From NCBI GenBank assembly GCA_933228895.1, contig OW121856.1:102523027-102587026 (forward strand): a stretch of DNA of 64,000 nt, read 5' to 3'. The position numbers were made by a program, and so were the translations under genes. This DNA comes from Platycnemis pennipes (Eukaryota; Arthropoda; Insecta; Odonata; Platycnemididae). Shown piece by piece: positions 37,112 through 48,160 of the stretch. How positions within the stretch are numbered: position 1 is the first letter of the stretch; every line of letters starts with the position of its first letter. The notes below the pieces were generated by a model. That model worked only from the letters and a program-made list of their open reading frames with translations. It ran no database searches and was not told the origin of the DNA.

Positions 37112-40100
37112 ATGTCTTGTAATTATGCCGATGGATTGTCTCAGTATGAATACAAGGGGAAACTGGGATTATCGGAGGTGAAATGCCGTGGGAGTTCATT
37201 CTTTGTTTCTTAAAGGCACTATTTGTGAATTCATTTGGTATTTTCTTATTTGCTTCAGAAATTCGACGCAGAAGATGATGTGAAAGTGAAGGTAAAACAA
37301 GTAGCGGAATGGTTAAACAATTCCAAACATGTTGTTGTGCATACCGGGGCTGGGATAAGTACTTCTGCAGGAATACCCGATTTTCGGGGCCCAAATGGGG
37401 TTTGGACCTTAGAAGAAAAAGGTTTAAAGCCTGACATCAATACGTCATTTGATGATGCAGTTCCAACTTATACTCATATGGCCCTGGTCTCCTTGGTGAA
37501 ACATGGTATTGTATTGTTTTCATAAGCATCATTGTGCTCTTACAAATGCTGGAAGTAAACTTGTTATTGAATACAATACCCTGAAAAAATTTGACGAATG
37601 GACATCGATTTTTTTCAGGAAAAGTTCGATATATTGTGAGTCAAAATATTGATGGTTTGCATTTGAAGTCGGGCTTACCCAGGTCATATATATCTGAACT
37701 CCATGGAAATATGTACATAGATGAGTGTGATAGATGTGATAGGTAAACACGATATTTCGGAAAAGTTTCAGATCTTTGTGCGCTTGAGAACTGTTTCAAC
37801 TTTTTTCCCTGCTCCGTCCATGCTAATGTTTCATTGATGAATGAGGTATCTTGTTCATTCTCAGTAAGTAAATGGCCAAATTTTTTCCGAGATACCTCCA
37901 TTTTCAGAGATTTAGACCTCAGAAAGGAAAGTGGCCACTTACTCCTGCTTGGTCATTAAAAATGCAAGCGTTTTCCGAGTTTCATAACATTGACGGTGCT
38001 CCAATTGCCAAGTTGAAACGTACTCTAGCACACTAGTTTCAACTGTGTACTATTGTGAATATGGACATGACCCTGATGATATTCCTCAAGTAAATTTCAC
38101 CCTTCTGAGTTTACAATAATTTTGAACAATTACGTTCAGCAGCTAATGGGGACCTGTCATGATACAATATTTCATTTGTCAATTTTGATATATGAAATGG
38201 GAATTAGTGAAAGGCTCGTATTAATCATTGCGATTTTCACTATGGCTGCTGGGTTTGATTTATTGTAATTGTTACAAGGAAGCTTCCCATTCACAGTATA
38301 ATCTAAATACTTCACTCCACTGATCTAGCATATTTTTTCAGCCAACTATTGCTCAAGTAATTAATCCAAGTATCTCTTGTCAATGAAGTAGTGATGATTG
38401 AGACTGTATTTCCTCATATCTAGGGAACCGTGAGGGAAAAATTGAATTAATTAAAATTTAAAAGTACAAACGTCATAATTAATTTCAGTTGTGGTTATTC
38501 GCCAGGCAATATGTACGTAGCAATGCTACAAAAAGTGTGGGCCAGAAAAGTCATGGTATAAGCTGTCCAATGGCCACCTCGGGAAACAAAAGACCATGCC
38601 GAGGACACCTGTGTGATACAATTCTTGATTGGGAAGCCCACCTTCCGGAGAAAGATTTGAGGTTGGCTGAATACCATTCTGGGTATGACATCATTTTTAT
38701 TGCTCTAATACTTTGATCTTACATGAATAATTCTATTATATGCTGGTTATTTTTATTAATTGTCATCCTTTTTTTCCTAATTGTCTTTTTTGTCTCAATG
38801 TTTCGGCAATATTTGGGTATTGTTTATGAAGCAATTTTGGTTATTCATTCATAGGCAGTAGCGTTTTACTTGTTACTAGGGAAATATGAGAAATAATATC
38901 ATATGTAAGGTCTTAATCTACATTAGTATTCACTGAATACCCATTTAAGCTTAAATAGCCCAAGTATAGCTTATTTGTAGTATTTGTGGTCCCTGTCTTT
39001 GATAATTTATCCTTCAATAACGTTTCAAAACTCCGGACAGGTCCAGATAGAAAATTGAAGGTGATATCTTTATTATTTTTTTTACAATTTCCAATTTCAA
39101 GCCTGGTCTGATGTTATGATTTTTCTGTACTAATCCAACGCCAGGCAACATCCATCCCATTTTTTTGTCACATTTGTATCCTGCTTCTCTGTTTGTGCTT
39201 TTTTAATTATTTTCTCATCCGCTCAAGCCAAAATATGTACAGTAAAACCTCTCTACAACGAACCCCCATACAGCGAAATTTTAAGGAAACCTCCCTATTT
39301 CGAAGTCATTGGCCTGGTCCCGGATCCTTCCAATGGACAATGCACACAAAAAAACCTCCCGTAACGAACCTCTCTAATTACGAAAACTCCCTACAACGAA
39401 GTCTGAGAATGGGCCCAAAACATGAAAAGTGCCCCTCTAGAACGAATTATTGAGAACAAACGCAGTATTTTGCATTTACAGGTAGTTTTTTCCATCGATA
39501 TTTACGAAATAAGCAGTAAGGAAGAACCGCAACAGAGTGTATCGCATCTTAAACGTTCTGCTCCGAGCTTCGAAGGGGTTCAAATCTGAGACCTACAGAG
39601 GCGGAGGGCATGAAGGAAACTTGACGCTCTGGCTCGGTGAAGGCCATAGTCAACTCTGATGGTTTCCACCATAAGAAACGTGTAAGTGAAGCCAAAGCTC
39701 CGCTCCGCGTGGCTCCGTCTATTGCTCCGCTCCGACTTTTGTGCCGCTCCAAGCAGGAGCGCTTGGCAATTTTGCGCTCCTCTCTGAACCGCCTAGGCAG
39801 TTTACAAGTTGAAGTGACTTGACAGAAAGTCCGCGGAGCAGCTCTTAAATTAAATTCGATAATATCCCATTGAGCATCCCTTATCATAATGTCCACTGAC
39901 CGGGAAAACCTGGAAAATCGGGAATTATTCGTGAATTTTCAATGCAGGGAAATGTTCGTGGATTATTCATGATTTTCTGGTCTGAGTCGGGAATTTTTAA
40001 AATTCTTAATTGAAGACAAAAAATCTTTATTTTAGAAATAGGATCAACAACGATGTATTTAAGATACATATATATTATTTGATAACTGTACAAAATATAA

Positions 40101-43100
40101 TGGATTTGCCATTGGTATGAATGAATAAATAAACGACGAAAAAGTAGTTAGGCTCAATGAATCTTCAGCGCTGTATGCATCGGAGATGTCAACTGATCGA
40201 ATGTCGTCGAACAGATGCCTTCAGCATCACGTCAAGTGTCCTTTGTTTTCACTCATTGCGCATATCGAAGGCAACTAGTCGAATATCTTCTAAATAGACT
40301 AGGAAACACTGGAGACATCAAGTCATTGAAGTGGAACATCCTGCAAGCCATTCAGCGTCTGTGTGTTGCTTGGGATGGAGTAGAGAGAAGCGCGATCTCG
40401 AATTGCTTCAGGAGGGCAGGCTTTCCCGGAGAGATGGACGGCCAAGACGACCCACAGCCAGAGGAGAGGGAGGAATGGAGTGAATTTGCTCAATTATTAA
40501 ACATTGAAGGGGTATCTTTCGAAGAGTATGCGAGTATTGATAATGATATCACTGTATTTGCCGACAATGAGGATCCCGAAATATTGGTGGAGATGCAGGA
40601 TGTGAGCGATGAAGAGAGAGGAGCCCAGCAATAGCGTAGTGTGCCCCGGTTGGAAGGAAGTGGTGGACGCAATAGATGTTTTGGATCGAGTTTTTTTAAT
40701 GTCAGAAGATGGAGTAGAGAATTTGAAGATTCTGCGGCAGGTTGAGCAAGTAGCCAGCAAAGAAATGAGATGGACGAATTTGGAAAACTATTTTCAATAG
40801 AATAATTTTGAATTAATATTACTTAAAAATAGCTACCGCTTCTTATTTATAAATAAAACATTGCTTCAAACCTATGTAATTTTTCGAAATTTGTTTAAAC
40901 TTCCTGAAATATACTCATTTTCAAGCAATATGGAATGTTTCGGCTGAGGTAAGTCGCACGAGAGCTGACTGTATGTACGGCGAGGATGGTAGATGGTCCT
41001 GTATTAATATTTGTGAGGAGGTAAGTGAAGGAGAGATAATCGAAAACCCGATTAGTTATTACAGGAATTATTGTACTTCTTCTGTCTGCGTGCCTAACCA
41101 GTTGGGCTATTTGAAGAGCGGCATACCACTGGGCCACGATATATTCGAAACACATGAGCTTTCGGTTAGGGGTAAGGGGAGTCATTGAGGAGTGGAATGG
41201 GGGAGGGAGGTCTCCCCGAAGGAACGTGTGAAGGGGAGGGTAGATAACAGCAGCATTGTAGAGAAAGAGGCGAGTAAGGGCGTAGTTATTCTTTCTTTCG
41301 GAGGGGAAGGTTATTGAATAATAGGCATTTTGGTATGGAATGTTTGGGAGGGGTTAGTTGGCAATACAGTCTTTCCTCTTACTCGTTTCAGTGCGTGCGC
41401 TAGGTTAGATTTCTTGCTGCGCCCTACTCAAAACGTCTCCATTCCAAATTGTTAGCATGCAATATTACTGGTGCAACTAGAGTTTTCAGAACAGCGATCT
41501 TCGCTCGTATACTTGGTTTAGAAAGAGATCCTTCTAATGTCATAAAAGACGCGAAAAGGGTGGGCTCAGGTTCTTTTACGAGTTTTTATTCTCTTAATTG
41601 CTAACATAAGACATATTTAACTCATGTGATTCTGCTTTAGCGACCACTTATTCCAGTTTAATAGTTTTAGCCTGCAAATGGCACACATTTAAAATGAGAG
41701 ACGTTCTGCAAAGGACTGAAAACGGGCAAACCTGGTTTTAAATTTTCTTCAAGTATGAAGAGGTAATTACTGGATGAACGGCAACAAGGCGTGGATTCAA
41801 ATATTACCTGGCATACTCGAGGATGGTACTGCGTTTTGGCACCAAAGAACGGGTGTGCCAACAGAATACCGATCGTGTCCAGCTTCTATGAAGGCATCAT
41901 CAATGCATTATCATCTGAGATTGCCATTGTGACCTCAGGGCATTGCCAACTGCAATGTTTTTACTCGTGGTAACTAACTCACCCCACCTAACTTCCATCG
42001 TTGTTTATCGATATCTAATATATACCGGTCTCGAACATAGATATTTACCAGTATTTCAATGGGATTTCAATTCCAACAATGCATTTTATTTTGTAAGTCT
42101 AAATGGCAATATGTGCTCTCTCAAGCAAAATTGCTGCATAAAACTGCCGATTGATATTGACTTAAATTATTGCACTCCAAGAATAATATCGACTAAATAC
42201 TCAGAAAAATTATGGAGCACTTTAAAAATACGTAATCCACAGGCATTAATTGTGGAATTCCTTTAATATCAGTACGTAACTAAAGTAAGCAATGAGGCAT
42301 AGAGCAAAATGGACGAGAAAAACAATAATTTCAATTAGAAATATGCAGATTGAAAATCACGAGGTGATAGCCACGGTATTTGATGGTAAATAATAACAAC
42401 TGTTCATCATCGCTATAGGAAAGGTGAATAAAGCAAGATTAAGAAATTTACATGACTTGCATCGTAAACATCACGGAACACTTGGGTGCCCCTGAGATGA
42501 CGCTGCATATCACTTCCGTACACCGAAACCCCCTACAGCGAAGTCATGAATTTTTCGGTCCCAACAAATTCGTTGTATGGAGGTTTTACTGTAATTTTAC
42601 CAAAAATGGCATGAAATGTATTGAGCTTTTTATTTAAAACTATGCATTGTTTTTCCATAAGAAATTGACCAACCTACTTCCTGCCCAAAATAAATAAGAC
42701 CTAATGAAATTGCAACATTTAAATGAATTGGGTTGGAAAGTGTTATGATTTCTAAGGCCATCTTGCATGTTAAATTGCACCATCTGTCATACAAGGATAT
42801 AATCTAATCCTCATGGTGAAAGATTACAGAATTTTAAATGGCAGAGAATATATTTTGTCAATTTTTTACAGTATGGCAGACATGAGTATTGCACTTGGAA
42901 CAACTTTGCAAATAGTACCAAGTGGAAATTTACCCACGCACACAAAGAAGCATGGGGGCCGCCTGGTTATCTGTAACTTACAACCAACAAAACAGGTATG
43001 TCTTTGGTTAATGTTATCTAGTAACCATGCATAAATTTATGGAGTTAATCTAATGTTTAAATTTTAATTTGATGGGTTAAGATCAACAATGATGCTAAGA

Positions 43101-43796
43101 ACACCCTGTACTTATAAATTGCTTGCAACGTATAACTTAACCTACTATATTGTACAGTGCTACATTCTTTCTTTCACCTTTTATGGAATTAATGGGCTAA
43201 CAATGTGAAGAAGTAACATTATCAATCATTTGCATTCTTTTTTTAACCCACAGGACAAGAAGGCAGATCTCATGATTCATACATATGTAGACAGTTTTAT
43301 GATGCAGCTGATGATATTATTAAAATTAACCCCTGAGCCATACAGTGTGGACAATGACCCCACTAGAAGAACAGGGACAAGTGGTGTGCTTATTGAATGG
43401 ACAATTCAGGAGAAATGGGTTAAAGCCATGCAAGCTGCTTATGAAAACTTCCGCAAAACTCACGCTGCTAAGAAAGTCCAGTACAAAAGGAAGAAGAGTG
43501 ACTTTGATGATTGTGGTGATGTAGAGAAAAATAAGCTGGAAGAAAAGAATGGTCTTGACCCAGAAATTAAGAGTATTAAGCTTGAAAATGTGGTGGGAAA
43601 TGAGAAAAGCAAGACTGATTGTTCATTGGCCAAAGAGGAAAACAGAAGTAAAAAACTGGATCCCCAAAACGTTGTGATAAAAGAAGAAACTAAAGATGTG
43701 GAGATTATCTCTTCCACTCCCTCTAGTACAGAAGCTGTACCAGCATCCTGTGCAGGAGAAGCTAAGGATCTGACAAGGATAGAAGAAACTCCCTAA
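37112..43796 (+). CDS. Sirt6: NAD-dependent protein deacylase, SIRT6 type, 6 exons, 426 aa
   Basis: Nuclear class IV sirtuin; in mammals it deacetylates histone H3 and acts in genome stability and sugar metabolism. Coding exons: 37112-37177, 37259-37505, 37619-37742, 38506-38682, 42872-42995 and 43254-43796, all GT-AG with matching phases. The first exon, [19 protein letters not shown], is short but matches the family start. Motifs: GAGIS (52-56), PDFRG (62-66), SQNIDGLH (112-119), catalytic His133 in ELHGN, and zinc cysteines at 141, 144, 166 and 177, the same numbers as in human SIRT6. [14 protein letters not shown] and [13 protein letters not shown] follow. The last exon adds a Lys/Glu-rich tail longer than in vertebrates. 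Intron 4 (4.2 kb) contains a pogo element. Confidence 0.97.
39240..42591. mobile_element. pogo/Tigger-like DNA transposon in SIRT6 intron 4, decayed
   Basis: Terminal inverted repeats CAGTAAAACCTCTCTACAAC and CAGTAAAACCTCCATACAAC, flanked by TA on both sides (39238-39239 and 42592-42593). Subterminal repeats of the CCTC..TA.AACGAA type follow inside the left end. Only the C-terminal part of a transposase is left (see 40215-40800). The region 40800-42450 shows no further recognisable coding. Confidence 0.8.
40215..40800 (+). pseudogene. pogo/Tigger transposase, C-terminal remnant
   Basis: The frame from 40215 gives [12 protein letters not shown], then [20 protein letters not shown] and then [14 protein letters not shown], typical of the end of the DDE domain and C-terminus of Tigger/Jerky-type transposases. 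It stops at 40634 and continues in another frame ([18 protein letters not shown] to 40800). The DNA-binding and catalytic parts are missing upstream. Confidence 0.7.
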
Positions 43797-45109
43797 CATT
43801 AGCTGCATTAGTGATGATAATTTATTCTTTGAATTGATTCAAAGTTATTGCGTTAATACTCTTTTTAATTATTCATAATTGAATATCGCACCTATTAATT
43901 ACTACCACTGCCCTGCCAGCCATTAACAACCAGTGCAGGAAGTTCCTGGTGTAAACCACCTTCGTTTTTATAAAATAATAAGGAATGTCATGGCATATCA
44001 GTAGTGTCACTTCCAGATCAGCATGCCTGTTTCCAGTAATACTTTGTGGGAAAATACTTATACAGTTGTAAGATATCAGATATTATAACTTTAGGATCCA
44101 GAGCTCTTGGTTGAATGTTGCTGACTGACTTTTCAACGAATGACACCACCCTCTATGTTTTGCTAAGGGGCCATACATAAATTACATAATTAAAGGGTCA
44201 AGAAAACAGTAACAATGCACTATTGACAAGACATTACGTTGGGAGAAAGATACATTAAAAATTCATTCCATATTCAGATGATAAATGTAATAATCAGTGA
44301 ATAAATAATGATATTGGGGCACAATTACTGTATTTCCAAAGAATTCCTGCTTTATCAATCACAAAAAGAAAGTGTTCATTGGCAGCATTATGTCATTTAG
44401 GACAGGGGGAGGGGTGGTTGAAAAAGTGGATAATCAGCATTGTTCAACATCTTTGGATATCCCCTAACCATATGAACATCCATGTACAACAATGCATTCC
44501 AGTTAGAAACCAAGGGACTCTTCATTCAGTCTCAGCAGTTAAGGATGTCTCTTAATCTTAATGGACATACATCAGTGTAATTTTCTTTACCAATTAGTTG
44601 AAATTTTAACCTGCCTGATCAATGGATATTGAAACAAAGTTGAAAGTATGTTGTAGTTTTATCATTTTCTGTCCACTTTATCGTGTTACTCCATCTGTTG
44701 ATATCCCTAGTGACACCACATCAGAAATTGGTCATGCCATGTGTGAGATGATAGAAAGCCCAAAGGTGATTTACTTTCAAGTCTTTGTCTCTTGTGATTA
44801 CTTTGTCATGTTAATAGAAACCTTATTGACACAAATATTAAAATTTGTTCTGCCCTTACTCTCTATCCAAGAAATACTTCAACTTTCAGATAGCAAGACA
44901 TATTCCCCCCGAATCTGGCCATTTTGTAACATGTCTCCTTGATGAATTGCCTCCACTATCATGTAGCCTGGCCAAATGGCTGATTTATTTTTATTACTGT
45001 TTATGTAATGTTTTATGAACATTATTATCATTTCAATAAGATGAAGCCCTATATGAGCTTCAGATATTTGGAATATTGGTGTCACTTTTATAAATTTTTT
45101 TAATCTTTA
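43797..45109 (+). other. SIRT6 3' UTR and flank, no other gene
   Basis: AT-rich stretch after the SIRT6 stop. AATAAA occurs at 44300-44305 and 45110-45115. The ORF at 44622-44942 is not recognisable. Confidence 0.4.
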
Positions 45110-45115
45110 AATAAA
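45110..45115 (+). terminator. Candidate poly(A) signal of SIRT6
   Basis: AATAAA about 1.3 kb after the stop codon. An alternative lies at 44300-44305. Which one is used cannot be decided here. Confidence 0.3.
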
Positions 45116-45990
45116 AGGGTTTCCTCCCATCCAGGAATTATCTCTTTGTGTTAAATTCATCATTACATCTCCTCAATAACATTGATCAATGTGCTTATAA
45201 AATTAAGAGGATTATTGCTCAGAATGTTATGTAAATGCTGGTGTTCATGTGGTTGTCACTGCCTTGAACATATATTCAGCATAGCATGCTCTTGAGTTAA
45301 TTCATGCCATCATTTCAAGCGGCTTACTCCCCTGTATGTCAAATCTGATGGTCTCTGTGTAATCCATTAATGTTGATTGCTAAGTGATTGCAGCCTTTCA
45401 CCCGATAGTGAAATAGAAATGCTTTCACATTCGCACTACAGTCAGTTGTCAACTTATAACCTAATTCAGTACCAACAGTCCAGTTGTTAGTCAGTTTGTG
45501 CATACGGTGGATATTTCTAATTTTTGGTAGGTTATTATTTCACTTTTAATTCCCCATGCATCAAAAATGAGGTTGATTGTTGACTGATTCACTGTGTGGA
45601 ACTACATCATCATTAAAAGTTCATGTTTTAATGATATGATTTTAATGAATTATACATGATTAAAATTTCTGGCTACAGGCCTGCCTAGAGGTGTAAGTGG
45701 ATGTGAATATTATTTTACTGGAATTCCCTTTTTCAGTAATGAAGCATAAAATACATCAAGCTACTTATTATTTCAACAGAAAATAAATGGTGGGAACAAT
45801 TAATTCTAAACTACTCTTTCACAAAAGAACAAAATGCAATAGAATATGAACATATTAGTACATGCATACATCATCACTGGTCAAAACTCCTAAGATCAGG
45901 ATAAGGAAGCTCTCCACTCGATACTTTCATCACCATTACATAATCCTTCTCTTTCACATCCTTAACAATTTACAATATATATTTCATGTC

Positions 45991-46202
45991 AGAGGGCAGG
46001 TTGAAAAACCAATTCCCATCAGATCACAGCTCAACATTAGGCCCGGACAGGGGTTGGATGGGTGACCCTCCTCTGTGCCTATCTGCATTTGGTACATTGC
46101 GTCTGCATGTGGTGGGCAGTTAAAATGTGGGTTTTCAGGATGGATCCAAAGGTGACAAAGTGCCATGGGGGGCTATAAAAGATCCCCATCCACCCATCAA
46201 AT
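45991..46202 (+). repeat. 5S-rRNA-headed SINE, copy 2
   Basis: The head contains TTCCCATCAGATCACAGCTC, AACATTAGGCCCGGACAGGG and TTGGATGGGTGACC, close to the internal control region of 5S rRNA. The body shares with the SINE at 13098-13335 the segments TCTGCATGTGG, GTTAAAATGTGGGTT, ATGGATCC and AAGTGCCATGGGGGGCT, and it ends in CCATCCACCCATCAAATT. Confidence 0.65.
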
Positions 46203-46214
46203 TAATATTTTTAA

Positions 46215-46524
46215 CCCTTTTACTGCCAGCCCCTGTAAGGTAGACTGTGCAAAAACTGCCACGCCCATTTCCACGAATATCATAAGATTATGAATTTTAG
46301 AAATTTTTGAAGCACTTAATTATAATATATAAAGTATGTATTTTTCTCAATGTTGACTATGTATTCCAATTTTTATAAAGATGAAAAGTCATTCTTGCTG
46401 TCTCTGATTTGAGGAAAATATAATATTACAAGTATGTAATGTAGGTGGGCAAATATATCGTCCCTTGGCAGCTTTTGCACAACCTTAGAGGGCCCATATA
46501 TCGGCCCAGAGGCAATAAAAAGGG
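46215..46524. mobile_element. Complete piggyBac-like MITE with TTAA target sites
   Basis: TTAA flanks both ends (46211-46214 and 46525-46528). The terminal repeats are CCCTTTTACTGCC and, inverted, CCCTTTTTATTGCC. It is 310 bp with no coding capacity. These ends differ from those of both larger piggyBac elements in this window, so another piggyBac source must have moved it. A truncated copy lies at 1735-1947. Confidence 0.8.
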
Positions 46525-46536
46525 TTAACATAAAAT

Positions 46537-46622
46537 TCATACAAGGCCTTTGTTTTTCATTCTTCCCATTTTCCCTCAAGGCATTGTCTTCATCAGGCCA
46601 TCATGTCTCAATATATGGCTGA
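46537..46622 (-). mobile_element. Short RTE LINE fragment
   Basis: On the minus strand it reads TTGAGACATGATGGCCTGAT followed by GAAGACAATGCC and AAAGGCCTTGTATGAA, matching 373-462 of the RTE copy at the window start. It directly follows the piggyBac MITE. Confidence 0.65.
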
Positions 46623-48104
46623 ATAAGTTGACCCATCTTCTATTCAAAGTTTGTATTGCTATATACATGGGGCTTTAGGGCTACTGAAATTTTACTCATT
46701 TTCGTTACTGAGACATGAACGCAAATAAGATACCATACATATTTAGGTGTATTTTAAGGGAGAAGTTCATCGTATATGTAGGCAAATATGGTTGTACAAT
46801 TTCCTTGAATCAAAAGCAAATCTTGGAACCTCATGGAGGTTTAGCAAACTTCATTCATTATTTACTTATGCACCTATTTGTTGAGGTGAATTTCCAAAAA
46901 GACCAAATATGTTAACACTAACCAAAGTTTGGCACAGTTCAATCAGTAGAAAATCAAATATCCAAAGATGCATTGAATCTGTTTTAATTTTTACGATTTG
47001 GGTGGAAGCTGTGCACATTGAAAGCAAGAAGAACATTCTCAAGAAATGTAACAAAGCATGCCAGACTATGGCAATGTTTGTAAATGAAAAGTTGACCTTG
47101 ACAAAGTTGGAGTTCCTTATATCAATGGTGCTATTAGTTTGAAAAAAAATCAATTACTAGACTTAAACAACAACAACCTTAAGCCTGGTTCAAGAATAAA
47201 TGAGGGCTTCAAGCTAAACGGCACTTCGACGACAATAAAACCAAATCTCACCAACAAATCTGCATTTCAGGGGAGATTCTTTTGAATGCTACCTTTCAAT
47301 TGCAGAGAAGCATTTAAATCAGTCACTGCTTTCCTTCAAAATAGCGAGGCTAGTATCAAGGTGAGTGTTTTTACTTAAGCAAGGATATAGCTGAAAATCA
47401 CCCCAACTCCTACTTGGATAATATACGCGCAAAATCATCACAGACAACCTGATCAAAAGCAGATAGGACTTAAAGCAAGTTCTATCTGATGAGTCATAAT
47501 TGGGCAAAGAGTGTGCAAGAGAAATGGAAGACCACTTGGATGATTTTTCATTGCCCTTAATCAAATACTCAAGAGCAGTTCACAAACCGACCCAAATTTG
47601 TAAAATTATACTAATTTTGTCTCACAGGAAGGCATTTATGGAGAGTGCATTTTTTTATTTCATAAAGAATTCATAAAAAAAATACGAAAGAAGATAACTT
47701 GTGTCAAGATTTGAACATGAAGCCATATTAGCTTAGCAGGTATGAGATCTTTGCAGATTACTCAAAGCATCAACAAAGCTGCACAAAATAATGAGATTAA
47801 TCAAGATTTGTGAAAGAAACAAAAATGAGCAAATTAAAACAATGAAAAGCTATTTTTTGCCCTTGAAAACTTATGAAATACCTATATTAATAATAATTTA
47901 TGGTGTCGAAAAGAGGCTATCTTTTAATTTTCTATTTTGTTGTATTATATTACTCCTGGTCAGCTCTGCATAATTTGGAAACTAACATATCCTTTTTTCT
48001 TATTGATGTATATTTTCTGTCTATAGGAAATATTCAAAGAAAAACAAAAATAATTAACCACTATATTTAAATCACACGCAATCCTTATTAACACATATTG
48101 AAAT
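46623..48104. other. Intergenic, no recognisable gene
   Basis: AT-rich sequence between the convergent SIRT6 and COPE genes. No conserved exon, repeat end or RNA gene was recognised. Confidence 0.4.
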
Positions 48105-48110
48105 TTTATT
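48105..48110 (-). terminator. Poly(A) signal of COPE
   Basis: AATAAA on the minus strand, 51 bases after the COPE stop codon, a normal short 3' UTR. Confidence 0.6.
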
Positions 48111-48160
48111 TGGCATTCTCATACAGCAATATAAGTAAATATAGGGTTGAATTTTTGGAA

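Noticed and set aside
38489..38505. Upstream alternative acceptor for SIRT6 exon 4 (AG at 38487-38488)
   Set aside because: It puts the exon in a frame that meets TAA; the acceptor at 38504-38505 gives RQYVR and the zinc cysteines.
39585..39605. GGGTTCAAATC, tRNA B-box-like
   Set aside because: No matching A box, acceptor stem or cloverleaf could be drawn around it.
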